Source of the DNA: JAKZVK01 sp965237575
GTDB lineage: Bacteria > Acidobacteriota > Terriglobia > Bryobacterales > UBA6623
Length of the DNA: 64,000 bases
Assembly (NCBI GenBank): GCA_965237575.1
Contig: CBDEGI010000004.1
Coordinates: 3,596,001 to 3,660,000 of the forward strand
Direction: 5' to 3'
How positions within the stretch are numbered: position 1 is the first letter of the stretch; each line of letters starts with the position of its first letter. Below are positions 16,270 through 25,422 of the stretch, in pieces. The notes under the pieces are model-generated. The model had not been told where the DNA came from and did not search any database. It worked only from the letters and a program-made list of their open reading frames with translations. A program made the translations under genes and the position numbers.

Positions 16270-18489
16270 ATGCCTTCTCTCTGGCATCGAGGCCGGAGAA
16301 GCTGGCCCCGGGCGGCGGGACTTGTAGCCGGGGTGCTTTTCCTGGTGTCTTCTTCCCTGTTCGCGGGGGCTAAATCCCCGTCTGCGCCCGCGCGGGACGC
16401 CTACGCCTACGCCACCCTCCTGTTTGAGGACTTGGGGGCCGTGCCGAGTTTTGAACTCGGTGCCAAGCAGTACCTGCTGGTGATCGAGGCCTTCCGAAAA
16501 GCCTATCTGACTGATCCGGAAGTCTCCCACAAGCAAGAGAGCCTGCTGGCCATCGGCCGCCTCTACCAGCAGATGGCGACCAGCAAGTTCGGCGAGTCCT
16601 CGCACCGCGAGGAGTCGCTCAGGGCATACCAGTCACTGCTGACCGAGTTTCCCGACACCGCCCGCAGAGTGGAGGTCGTCAGCTCGATTCGGAGTCTGGG
16701 CGGGCAACCGCCGCCGGAGCCGGTGAAGGCGGCCCCGGTCAGGGCGGCCGACGCCCCCCAGCCAGCTACGACCGACGTAGCGCTGACCCCGGCCCACTTC
16801 GAGGGCGACGCACTTGGCTCGGGCTCGATGCCCATCAAGGTAGGCCGAGCCTCCTCTCGCGGTTCACGGTTCGCTCAGGTTCGGCAGGTGCGCTACTGGT
16901 CACATCCCGACTACACGCGGATCATCATCGAGCTGGACCGCAACGTCAAATACCGCTGGGACCGCTTGAAAGGGCCCCAGCGCGTGTACTTCGACTTCCT
17001 CGGGTCCCGCCTCGACCTGGCGCTCAAACGTGCCGCCGAGTTGGGGGTCAGGGATCCAATTGTCCACCGAATCCGCATTGGGCAGAACCGGCAAAACGTG
17101 AGCCGTGTGGTCATCGACCTCACGTCGCGCGTGCCGGTCTTGGCCTCGTGGCTCTCGAATCCGCCGCGTTTGGCGATCGAGTTGCGAGGGAAGCCGCAGG
17201 AGCTTCTGGCTAAGAGCAGCGGCCCAGCCGCCGAGCCGCCGCCGCCTACCTTTGAGGAGGCGTTGCGAGGCGAGACTGCGCCGGCCGCGACCGCTTCGAC
17301 CCCTGGTTCCGCAGCAACGACAGCGGACGTCGAGCCCTCCTCGCTCGGCACCGGTACCCGCCCGCCGCCGTGGGACGTAGTGAATCAGGCGCCCGATGCG
17401 GCTGGGAAACTGATGGCGGCAGCGGCGCAGCCGCTAGAGCAACCACGGAGAGTCTTTGAGCGTTACGAGCCGCGATTTGTCGACGAGACCGACACGCCGC
17501 CCGTGCGCGTCGCTGTGGAGTCTCCCAACTGGAGGCCGGTGGTCGATGTCTCGGACGGAACGGGTACAGGGGCTTCCGGGCAGGTTCCCGGCTCCCTCCT
17601 GCGGACGGACGTAACGAACCTTCCCCCTCCCGCCTCTGAGCCGCAAGCCCTAGCGAAGCTGACTCCGCCTCCCAAGGGTGCGCCGGCTCCGCTGGCCGTC
17701 GAGATCGAACCACCCACGCCCGCGAAGACGACAAGCCGTGGCAAGCGAAACCTCATCCGAGCGCTGGGTCTCAAGTTGGGGCGGGTTGTGATCGACCCCG
17801 GGCACGGAGGGCGTCACACGGGCAGCATCGGCCCCACGGGCCTTCAGGAAAAGGTCGTGGTCAACGACATCGCGCAGCGCCTCGGCACGCTGATTGAGAA
17901 GCAGCTCGGCGCCGAAGTGATCTACACGCGCACGGACGACCGCTTCGTAGCCCTTCGCCAGCGCACGAAAATCGCCAACGACGAGAAAGCCGACTTGTTT
18001 GTCTCGATCCACGCAAATGGGGCGAAACAGCGTAGCGTCCGCGGTGTTGAAACCTACTACCTGAACTTCACGACCGATTCCTGGGCGATGGCGGTGGCCG
18101 CCCGCGAGAACGCGGCGGCCAATCGGTCGGTCCACGAACTCCAGGACCTGCTTTCGAAAATCGTGCTGAAAGAGACCAGCGACGAGTCTCGAGAGTTCGC
18201 GGCGAACGTGCAGCGTAGCCTCCATCGCGGCCTCGCGAAAGACATCAAGGGTCTGCGCAATCGCGGGGTACGCAAAGCGCCCCTGATGGTCTTGATCGGC
18301 GCCAAGATGCCGGCGGTCCTCGTGGAGATCGGTTTCATCAGCAACCCCAGCGACGAGAAACTCCTCAAGAGCAGTACGCATCGCCAGAAGGTGGCGCAAC
18401 ACATCTACAGCGGTATTGTCGGCTACGCCGATACGCTGAGCACCTTCCAGGTCTCTCAAAAGAAGGGCAAGTCCACCGGCGACGACTGA
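16270..18489 (+). CDS. N-acetylmuramoyl-L-alanine amidase with AMIN domain
   Basis: A 739-residue periplasmic amidase that cuts the bond between MurNAc and the stem peptide, typically during daughter-cell separation. Order: signal peptide (to ~30), helical TPR-like segment, AMIN septum-targeting domain (~195-310, RQVRYWSHPDYTRIIIEL), long Pro/Ala linker, Amidase_3 domain from ~505. Zinc ligands are His in VIDPGHGG, Glu in LQEKVVVN and His in SIHANG; the catalytic Glu is in VLVEIGF. ATG 16270 follows AAGGGA and gives a proper signal peptide; the frame is open further upstream inside the transglycosylase gene. Confidence 0.92.
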   Translation: MPSLWHRGRRSWPRAAGLVAGVLFLVSSSLFAGAKSPSAPARDAYAYATLLFEDLGAVPSFELGAKQYLLVIEAFRKAYLTDPEVSHKQESLLAIGRLYQQMATSKFGESSHREESLRAYQSLLTEFPDTARRVEVVSSIRSLGGQPPPEPVKAAPVRAADAPQPATTDVALTPAHFEGDALGSGSMPIKVGRASSRGSRFAQVRQVRYWSHPDYTRIIIELDRNVKYRWDRLKGPQRVYFDFLGSRLDLALKRAAELGVRDPIVHRIRIGQNRQNVSRVVIDLTSRVPVLASWLSNPPRLAIELRGKPQELLAKSSGPAAEPPPPTFEEALRGETAPAATASTPGSAATTADVEPSSLGTGTRPPPWDVVNQAPDAAGKLMAAAAQPLEQPRRVFERYEPRFVDETDTPPVRVAVESPNWRPVVDVSDGTGTGASGQVPGSLLRTDVTNLPPPASEPQALAKLTPPPKGAPAPLAVEIEPPTPAKTTSRGKRNLIRALGLKLGRVVIDPGHGGRHTGSIGPTGLQEKVVVNDIAQRLGTLIEKQLGAEVIYTRTDDRFVALRQRTKIANDEKADLFVSIHANGAKQRSVRGVETYYLNFTTDSWAMAVAARENAAANRSVHELQDLLSKIVLKETSDESREFAANVQRSLHRGLAKDIKGLRNRGVRKAPLMVLIGAKMPAVLVEIGFISNPSDEKLLKSSTHRQKVAQHIYSGIVGYADTLSTFQVSQKKGKSTGDD

Positions 18490-18545
18490 GCCGCGTGATC
18501 TCGCCGGCCCGCCTTGCTGACCGGGCATATGGGGCTGACCGGGCA

Positions 18546-21500
18546 TCAGGGAACCGCCTGCATGTCCGCGGTGATGTGCTGAGAGGAAAGCTCGGTGGGA
18601 TAGAGACGGACTCCATCGAGTGACATCCCGAGATAGCCACCGTTGTACCAAGAGGCGCGCCCGAAGAGCGGCTCGACGGGGGTCTGCGGCGTAAACGCAC
18701 TGAACACCGCGGTACGATCCAGCAACCCATCGACATAGATGGCTCCTCGGCGACTGGTTTCGTTGAGCGCGAAGGCGACGTGGTACCAGCGGTCCACGTC
18801 GAGAGTCGTGTTCGACACGAGCCATGCGGAGGAGGAGGGGAGCCCGGAGACCGATAGGATCAGCCTTCCCTCGGACGTGACGCCGGCGAACCAACCCTGG
18901 AAGTCACCCCCGTAGTTGGAGAAGATAACTCCCCAGCCGCCCGGGTAGGCGGCGAGCTTGAGCCAACCGGTCAAGGTGAAGCCGGCGGTGCTCAGGTTGG
19001 CCGCGGGCGTGAGCCGGGCATGGTCGCTCCAACCGTTGAAGCCGCGGGCAGTGCCCGCGACACCAGCGACCGTCGTGGTGCCGGCGCCCGCGGTAAGGGC
19101 GTGGTGTCCGCTGCCCGAGCTGTCAATCAGAAGCTCACCGGCACCGGCGACGGCGTCGTCCATTGGCCAAGAGGCGACCGGTTGCGGACTCCCGGCGCCA
19201 CCAAAGCTTGCGAAGTCGGCTGTCACCTCGGCCGGTGTCCACACGGCAGATTTCATTTTCAGTTCGTCGATGTCGCACGCGAGATACGCGCCGCCGTACC
19301 ACGAGGCCCTCGCGAAGGTCAGCGAAGCTCCGACGTTGGGCGTGAGGCCTCCGACGTACTGCTGCACATCGGCGACCCCATCGATGTAGATGGCCGCCTG
19401 TTGCGTTCGGCCGTCGTAGGTCACGGCGAGGTGGTACCAGCGGTCCAGCGACAGGGCCGAGTTGGATACAAGTCCGCGCGAGGTCGACGGGAGCCGGTTG
19501 ACCGACAGCAGAACACGGCCGTCCGATTGAACGGCCACGTACCAACCCTGATAGTCGCCTCCGTAGTTTGAAAGGACGATGCCGAAGTTCGACGGATAGG
19601 CGCTCACCCGGAGCCAGGTGCGCATCGTGAAGCGGGCGGGCGTAAAGCGATGCGAGCCGTCGATTGTGACGGCGTCACCCGCGCCGTCGAACCGGCGGGC
19701 CTGGCCTTGCACGCCGGCGACGAGTTGGCCTCCGATGGTAGTCCCATGGTGCTGGTTAGCTGAACTGTCGTCCGCGTTGGTCTCAAAGTGCCACTCCGCG
19801 ATTGCCGATGGGTCGGCGGCGGGTGGCGGCGGAGAAAACTGTGCGAAGTCGGCGGCCACCTCCGAAGCGCTTCGAGCACGGGGCAGAATCTGCGTCTCGT
19901 CGATCGCGAAGTTGAGGCGGTAGCCGCCGTACCAAGACGCCTTTCCCGCAGTGAGCGGGAGGGCCGTCTCCGGCGCAAGGCCGGGCACAAAGGTTTGCGC
20001 CTGGAGCGTGCCGTCCAGGTAGAGCGCGGCCAGGCGCGTCGGCGCATCGTAGGTTACTGAGACCGCATACCATCGCTCCCGCTGCAACGTAGAGGACGAC
20101 ACCAGCCAGCGTGCGTCCGCGGGCGGTTGGGACACCATGAACAGTAGCTGACCGGTGGCATTTACGCTCAACAGCCAACCACGGAAGTTGCCGCCATACG
20201 CGGAGAGGATCGTCCCAAGGCCACTGGGGCAGGAGAGCAGCCGCACCCAAGTGCGCACGGTGAAGCTAGGCGGCGTCAGCGACGCGGAGTCCGAAAACTC
20301 AATCGAGTCCGTTGAACCGTTGAGCAGTCGAGCGTTGCCTGAGACACCCGGCACGGGGATGGATCCGAAGCTCTGCGTCGTGCCATGATGACCCCCTCCG
20401 GAGGCATCGGCGATCGTCACGCCGGCCCCCGACCCGCCTTCATCGTACGTCCACTCCGCCACGGGTCCCACGACCGCCGGGACGGTCAGCGTCACGGCAA
20501 CCGTTACGGGCGACCCGGCCGCGCCATCGGCAGTGAACTCGATCGCGCCCGCGTAGCTTCCGGGAGCCAGCCCTGAGACGTCGGCCGTAACCGATGGGCT
20601 CGACGGCGCGGTCCCGGCGAGGGGTGACAGGCTGAGCCACGCGGCGCCTTGCGTGACTGATCCAGTCCAACTCAAGCTGCCCGCCCCGCCGTTGCTGATC
20701 GTGAGCGTCTCGCCGCCCGGGTTCACGCCCACCGCGGGCGCATTGAGGCTCAAGGATGGGGGAGAGACGTTCAGTGCCGCAGCCGGCCCAGCCAACCGCG
20801 AGATGCGCACGTTGTCTATGAACCAGCCCTCGTGATCGTTGTACTGGGCATCGAACGTGTCGAAGTCGAACCGAAGCCGAACCGTTTGGGTGGCGAATCG
20901 GGTGAGGTTGACCTGGTGGTGATCGAAGGCTGTCCCAGAGGAATTGTGGGCCAGATGGCTGATGGTCTTCCAACTCGATCCGCCGTCGGTGCTGATCATC
21001 AGCCGCCCGGAGTCTGCATTGAGGTAGGCGCCGGGCGAGCCGCCCAAGGTTACGCCGACACCGAATCCTTCACCCGCCAGAAACTGATCCCACTCGAGGA
21101 TGGCCGCTCCCGCCGCGGTCAAGTCGATCGGCGGCGAGCTGAGAGTGCCGAAGGTGCGTCCGCCGGTTTGGTAGGAGCCCGTCGCCTGTTGACCGTACCA
21201 CCAGGAGTAAGAGCCGCCCGCCGCCCGACGAGTTGTGCGGTGCCAGAGGCCGGTTGCCGTCCATCCGTTGGTGCCGTTTTCGGCGTCGTCGAAGAACAGC
21301 GTATCGGTGGCGACGGGGGGCGTTCCGCCGCAGACCTCGGGGAGATCGTCGGCCTCGAACACGCTGAGCCCGGTGTCGTTGGGCTGTCCGGATTGAATCG
21401 GATTCAGGGTGGCCGAAGCGCCGAAACCACGGGACGCAAAGACGGTCCACACCGCGCAGGCATCCGCCCCGCCGACACCCTCGGCCTGCGCCGCCTGGAC

Positions 21501-23318
21501 GATCGCATCGCGGGCGTCAAGCATCGATGGGCGAGATGGGGTCAGCTTGAGAGCTGTCGTGACGACTTGCTCGAAGTCCTCCCTACCGAGGCCCGAGCGC
21601 AGGTCCCAAAGCACCGTGGCCCACAGTTCACCGTCACGGTGGACCTGCGGGATGCGCAGCAGCCGGCCCGTGCCGGGGATCACTTTGAGGAACAACGTTC
21701 CAAAGTCGCCGAAGCGGTAGGGGCTGTTGTCATAGGCGACCGTTCGCATGCCGGTGGCGGGGTTGGCAAACACATACTCGCCGAAGACCGGATCGCCGGT
21801 GAACGAGGCCGCGTAGGCGTCGCTCCAGCCCTCACTCATCGCGCCGCTATGCCACAGGAACAGGCCCGTCGTGCTATTGGGTCCGCCGATGAGCCGCGTG
21901 GTCAAGCCATGAACATACTCGTGTACGATGATGTCGCCATCGAAGGCGGAGTCACGTTGATTCCACGTAAATAGCCCCAACTCCAGCCGGGGCGAGATGC
22001 CGTCGGGAGGGGTCGTGAAGAAAGCGTTGTTGCTTACCGCGCCGTCCTGCACGTGAACCCATACGCGGTCCCCCCCGGAACCCCCTCGGCCGAAGTTGTC
22101 GGCCTGGAAGTTGCCCGACGGCTCATCGAATCCCAGCGCATAAAGCCAGTCGTGGACGGCGTTGGTCCAGTAGAAGGCATTGGTGAGAGCGGCTTGGCGA
22201 TCGGGGACGGGATTGCCCGTCAGGGAATAGGCGTCGTTGAAGGCGAAATCGAAATTCGCGTTGACGGCAACAGCGCGGGAATCGCAGACGTTGTTGGCAT
22301 CGACGTCGAGACAGACGTCCGCGTTGTTACCCAGGGTTTCGTCGCCGTCGACCCAGCAGCGGTTGGCTAGAGGGCCCGCCCAGAACTGGGACGGATAGAT
22401 CAGCGCAGGACAGTCGCCGCCCGCCGCGGGCCATCCGGTGAGGGGCTGTGTCGTCGGCCCGCCCTGGCCGGGGTGCGCGTGGTCGCCGGCACGGAAGACC
22501 AGGCCCTGAGGCTCAACTTGACGGGCGAGGTTGCGACTGAAAAGGATGTCCGCCTTGTTGGCGTCAACAACGACCCAATAGGCCTTGGCGGGACTGACAT
22601 GCAGATAGATCTGCCAAGCCGGCACGGTCTCCCCGTCAACGGGAAACCAGACCAAGCTCGCTACAGCCGGGCTCAACAGCGAGGGGGCCTGGTAGGTGAC
22701 TCGCCGCATCGAGGTCGAGGGAGGGCCGGCCTCGGCTTCTCTGATCGTCAGATCGAGCTGTGTTGCTGGAGATATTCTCTTTGCAGCGGCCTCGATGGCG
22801 GCGCGGGCTCCAAGTACGGTAGCCAGGGAGCTGGGCGCGGCGACGGTGGGAAGCTCATCGGCCCGCCAGATGCGGCCCTCGGCGTCTACGTGGACGCGTA
22901 CGGGCGAGTTGAAGAACGGAATGCCGGCATAGGTTGGATCGAAGACGAGATGGGTAAGCCTGGCTCGCTTGGATTCGAAGCGCCCCGCCAACGGCAGATC
23001 CAAGCCCGAGACGGTTTTGGTCGGCCTGCCCCGGCCCAGGAAATCTCTCGCGATGGTTTCAGGGTCCCCGGCCCTAGCGGCGGTCAGTGGGCCTCGGAGG
23101 CTGTAGTCCGGGCGCATCTGCGCGGAAACCGCTAGAGCTTTTTCACCTGCCTTGGATGGGGCATCCCGGTTGTCAGACGAACGATCCGAGGGAACCGCGG
23201 CGCGCGAATCGTAGAAATCGTAGTCGGGTGGCCGGGGCACAGGGCCCTGAGCGCCAACCTCTCCCCCGAGCGCAAGAGTGCACATCAGCTCCGATAGCCA
23301 ACTCCGGCAACGCATCAT
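18546..23318 (-). CDS. giant secreted M36 fungalysin-type metallopeptidase with three LamG domains
   Basis: A 1,590-residue exported protein. Order: signal peptide (to ~22), FTP-like propeptide region, M36 catalytic domain with zinc motif VHEYVHGLTTRL (~465) and the downstream MSEGWSDAYA Glu ligand, a region like jelly-roll domains (FFDDAENGTNGWTATGLW), a BACON-like Ig domain (~853), then three LamG/concanavalin-like domains of ~205 residues at ~954, ~1172 and ~1383. Each LamG carries a GW motif and RASWY/KASWY. M36 enzymes degrade extracellular protein; the LamG modules suggest binding to glycans or a surface. Start codon is the first of two ATGs, after GAAGG. Confidence 0.88.
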   Translation of the reverse strand: MMRCRSWLSELMCTLALGGEVGAQGPVPRPPDYDFYDSRAAVPSDRSSDNRDAPSKAGEKALAVSAQMRPDYSLRGPLTAARAGDPETIARDFLGRGRPTKTVSGLDLPLAGRFESKRARLTHLVFDPTYAGIPFFNSPVRVHVDAEGRIWRADELPTVAAPSSLATVLGARAAIEAAAKRISPATQLDLTIREAEAGPPSTSMRRVTYQAPSLLSPAVASLVWFPVDGETVPAWQIYLHVSPAKAYWVVVDANKADILFSRNLARQVEPQGLVFRAGDHAHPGQGGPTTQPLTGWPAAGGDCPALIYPSQFWAGPLANRCWVDGDETLGNNADVCLDVDANNVCDSRAVAVNANFDFAFNDAYSLTGNPVPDRQAALTNAFYWTNAVHDWLYALGFDEPSGNFQADNFGRGGSGGDRVWVHVQDGAVSNNAFFTTPPDGISPRLELGLFTWNQRDSAFDGDIIVHEYVHGLTTRLIGGPNSTTGLFLWHSGAMSEGWSDAYAASFTGDPVFGEYVFANPATGMRTVAYDNSPYRFGDFGTLFLKVIPGTGRLLRIPQVHRDGELWATVLWDLRSGLGREDFEQVVTTALKLTPSRPSMLDARDAIVQAAQAEGVGGADACAVWTVFASRGFGASATLNPIQSGQPNDTGLSVFEADDLPEVCGGTPPVATDTLFFDDAENGTNGWTATGLWHRTTRRAAGGSYSWWYGQQATGSYQTGGRTFGTLSSPPIDLTAAGAAILEWDQFLAGEGFGVGVTLGGSPGAYLNADSGRLMISTDGGSSWKTISHLAHNSSGTAFDHHQVNLTRFATQTVRLRFDFDTFDAQYNDHEGWFIDNVRISRLAGPAAALNVSPPSLSLNAPAVGVNPGGETLTISNGGAGSLSWTGSVTQGAAWLSLSPLAGTAPSSPSVTADVSGLAPGSYAGAIEFTADGAAGSPVTVAVTLTVPAVVGPVAEWTYDEGGSGAGVTIADASGGGHHGTTQSFGSIPVPGVSGNARLLNGSTDSIEFSDSASLTPPSFTVRTWVRLLSCPSGLGTILSAYGGNFRGWLLSVNATGQLLFMVSQPPADARWLVSSSTLQRERWYAVSVTYDAPTRLAALYLDGTLQAQTFVPGLAPETALPLTAGKASWYGGYRLNFAIDETQILPRARSASEVAADFAQFSPPPPAADPSAIAEWHFETNADDSSANQHHGTTIGGQLVAGVQGQARRFDGAGDAVTIDGSHRFTPARFTMRTWLRVSAYPSNFGIVLSNYGGDYQGWYVAVQSDGRVLLSVNRLPSTSRGLVSNSALSLDRWYHLAVTYDGRTQQAAIYIDGVADVQQYVGGLTPNVGASLTFARASWYGGAYLACDIDELKMKSAVWTPAEVTADFASFGGAGSPQPVASWPMDDAVAGAGELLIDSSGSGHHALTAGAGTTTVAGVAGTARGFNGWSDHARLTPAANLSTAGFTLTGWLKLAAYPGGWGVIFSNYGGDFQGWFAGVTSEGRLILSVSGLPSSSAWLVSNTTLDVDRWYHVAFALNETSRRGAIYVDGLLDRTAVFSAFTPQTPVEPLFGRASWYNGGYLGMSLDGVRLYPTELSSQHITADMQAVP

Positions 23319-23506
23319 TGCTATTTACCTTCTCGACTTGTTGTGGGCGGTCCTAGCCTCGATTTCGACCACCTGCCGGCCCCCAAGTCATTCGGCGCGT
23401 TCCGCTTCCTAGGGCTGGCGACCTCCGCCACCGATGGGCGCACGGGGGGTGTAGGGTCTCATGCTGTCGTTGGCCTCGACGTTGTTTTTGCGCTGTTGGG
23501 CCGCGA

Positions 23507-24400
23507 TTACCTCCCCAGTACCTCCGTTGCCAGGCGGCTCGGAACGGGCGCCACGGGGGTGCGGTTCGTTCCGTAATTCGTCCTGAGGGCTTCGGCGGTG
23601 CTCAAGCCCTTTGTTTTCACGGGGCCTTGGGTTCGTCTGTGGCCGCGGTCCCTCCTGGGTGACCCGTGGTTTGGTTTTCGTGATGCGTGATTCGTGAATC
23701 GTGATTCGCCGCCGAGCGTCGCTTGGGGGCTGGGCACGAACTCGGCGCGGAAGCCGATCGGGTTGGAGGTCTGCGCTGCCGCTGCCGGTGGCTCGTAGCG
23801 CGGCGGTTGGCGCTCCATCGGGTCGGGGGTGTTGTAGGGGTCCGGGTCGGTGACGGTCGGACGGTGGATCGCCCCGTTCGCGGCGCGGTTCTCTTTGCAC
23901 TCGTACTCGTCTTTGCGCAGTTGCCGGATCATCCGCAGAGCGCGCGTGATGTCGCGGCTCGTCATGGTGCGGTAGCGGGCCAGGTTGTGGAGGGCCTGGG
24001 TGTGGTCCTGCATGCTCTTGCCCAGCAGTTGGTTCTCGCCGTTGCGGCCGGGGACGACGGTGTTGGGGTAGCGTTCGCGGGTGGCGCGGTCGGTGCCGTG
24101 GTACTGGTAGGTGGTGAGGCCGGCCTCGATGCGGGTGATGCGGCGCAGGCGCCAACGAGAGTCGGCGATTTGGAGGACGAGCTCGAATTCGATGGCGTTC
24201 TTGGGGAAGAGGTTTTCTTCGAGGATTTGGAGTTGCCGGTCGTATTCGGCGGGGTCCTCGTCGGCCATGACGGCGTCGCGGGCGAGGAGGCCGTGCTTGA
24301 GTGCGTTTTTGGAGGAGCGGGCTTTGCCCTCGGGGGTACGTGGGCCGGTTGATTTCTTGGCGTTTTGACGGTTCGCCTTCCGTTGTGCTTCTGTAGGCAT
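23507..24400 (-). CDS. uncharacterised 'STGPRTPEGKA' family protein, repeat-extended at the C-terminus
   Basis: A 297-residue basic protein whose N-terminus (KKSTGPRTPEGKARSSKNA then LKHGLLA) defines a family I recall as multi-copy in Acidobacteriota and Planctomycetes; no function is known to me. The middle is helical and rich in Arg/Glu. The C-terminal third (after ~225) includes ESRFTNHASRKPNHGSP, the translation of a short tandem repeat (23679-23708), so the natural end of the protein has probably been replaced. It has a strong ribosome site (AAGGAG) and an unusual terminator-like hairpin in its leader. Confidence 0.6.
   Translation of the reverse strand: MPTEAQRKANRQNAKKSTGPRTPEGKARSSKNALKHGLLARDAVMADEDPAEYDRQLQILEENLFPKNAIEFELVLQIADSRWRLRRITRIEAGLTTYQYHGTDRATRERYPNTVVPGRNGENQLLGKSMQDHTQALHNLARYRTMTSRDITRALRMIRQLRKDEYECKENRAANGAIHRPTVTDPDPYNTPDPMERQPPRYEPPAAAAQTSNPIGFRAEFVPSPQATLGGESRFTNHASRKPNHGSPRRDRGHRRTQGPVKTKGLSTAEALRTNYGTNRTPVAPVPSRLATEVLGR
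23679..23708. repeat. short degenerate tandem repeat (GTGATTCGTGAATC type)
   Basis: CGTGATGCGTGATTCGTGAA and its continuation repeat an 8-base unit (CGTGATTC). The same repeat reappears at 31521-31573. Here it is read through in the 23507-24400 gene. Confidence 0.7.
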
Positions 24401-24426
24401 GGTTCTTTCTCCTTGAAAATGAAAAA

Positions 24427-24449
24427 GCCGCGCGGTTGGCCCGCGCGGC
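24427..24449 (-). terminator. intrinsic terminator or attenuator in the leader of the 23507-24400 gene
   Basis: On the minus strand the perfect 9-bp stem GCCGCGCGG/CCGCGCGGC with a 5-base loop is followed directly by TTTTTC and then by AAGGAG and the start codon. It therefore lies between any upstream promoter and the gene it precedes. It may shield the gene from read-through or act as an attenuator. Confidence 0.7.
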
Positions 24450-24596
24450 CCGGTACGCTGGCCATTGGGCCGGCGTTCTTCACTCTCAGGATACCGGTGG
24501 GTGGTGGGGCTGGAAGGTCGTTGCGCGGGCTAAGTATTGTGGAATCAAGGAGATCAAAACCTGAAAGTTCTGTGACCGAAATCGGTCTTTGAGGAA

Positions 24597-24636
24597 AAGG
24601 CCGCGGATCTCCGAACCGAGATCCCCGCTACGGGCT
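24597..24636. repeat. dispersed repeat (AAGGCCGCGGATCTC type), copy 1
   Basis: AAGGCCGCGGATCTC, then ACCGAGATCC, then TTACGGGCT-like sequence over 40 bases, recurs at 30823-30862. The internal GGATCTC ... GAGATCC is itself an inverted repeat. It lies just upstream of the cargo gene at 24721. Confidence 0.7.
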
Positions 24637-24720
24637 CGTACCGACAAGGGCTCCGTCCCCTTTTGGGCCCCATTACGGGTCGCGCCTTTTCTGTACCCTA
24701 AGGATTCACTGGGAGCAAAG

Positions 24721-25362
24721 GTGGATAAGTTCACACAGCGAGTCAGTGACAGATGCATGGAAATTGCGTCTGTCTTAGAGATTATCGATCCGCTCGAGTT
24801 GGGCGACAAAATCTCGGTGATCTTGGACCGGGACGATCTCAATCCCAGCGAGAATCTAGAACTCATTCGACGACTGGCATCCTGGCGCCATGCCGATCTA
24901 GCCGTCCAATTGTCGATCAGAATTGCGTGGGCGGTCAAAGAGCATTGTGTGTCCGCTGTTGACATAGCGCATTTTGTTCAGTGTTGCCCGTTTAGCACAG
25001 TAGAAGGGGTTCGCACGAACCTCCTCCCATCCATCGTGCTTGCCCTCGACGACCTGAGTTCGACCGATCCAGCAAGTCGCCAGACACTGCTCAGCTATTG
25101 CCTGGAAGCTTCCTATGCGGCAAAGGGATCAATCATAGGGACGTTGGCCGCGAAAGCTCTGATACGCTTCCTTGAAGTGGGCGAGGCCAGCTTAACAGAA
25201 CTTGAAGAGAAAACCATTCGAGCAACTCTCCGTTTCCTGTGGAAGTTTGGAGAGCGTCATCTTCGAAGGGAGCTCCCCACATTGCATAAACTTGCAGCCG
25301 ATCCGAAATCCCAGGAAGCAAAACGGCCGATCCGTGAGCAAGACCTATCAGGATCGACTTGA
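24721..25362 (+). CDS. hypothetical cytoplasmic protein, candidate orphan cargo gene of the Rhs array
   Basis: A 213-residue, largely helical protein with no signal peptide or membrane segment and no family I recognise. GTG 24721 is preferred because GGGAG lies 5 bases upstream; ATG 24754 is an alternative, and the frame is open further upstream only through the dispersed repeat. Base composition is visibly more AT-rich than the flanking core genes. It stands directly before the first Rhs fragment, the place an immunity gene of a preceding toxin tip would occupy; that role is inference from position only. Confidence 0.5.
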   Translation: MDKFTQRVSDRCMEIASVLEIIDPLELGDKISVILDRDDLNPSENLELIRRLASWRHADLAVQLSIRIAWAVKEHCVSAVDIAHFVQCCPFSTVEGVRTNLLPSIVLALDDLSSTDPASRQTLLSYCLEASYAAKGSIIGTLAAKALIRFLEVGEASLTELEEKTIRATLRFLWKFGERHLRRELPTLHKLAADPKSQEAKRPIREQDLSGST

Positions 25363-25422
25363 GGCATATCAGTCCACACCGGTACCTGCGTCCTGCTCAG
25401 CACATTTGGCCCGCTCGATCAC

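Noticed and set aside
17650..18894. Minus-strand open frame of 414 codons over the amidase catalytic domain
   Set aside because: The plus strand carries all amidase zinc ligands in order; the antisense frame has none of a known family.
20832..21974. Plus-strand open frame of 380 codons inside the M36 peptidase gene
   Set aside because: It lies opposite the M36 and BACON regions, whose motifs are unambiguous; composition is that of a shadow frame.
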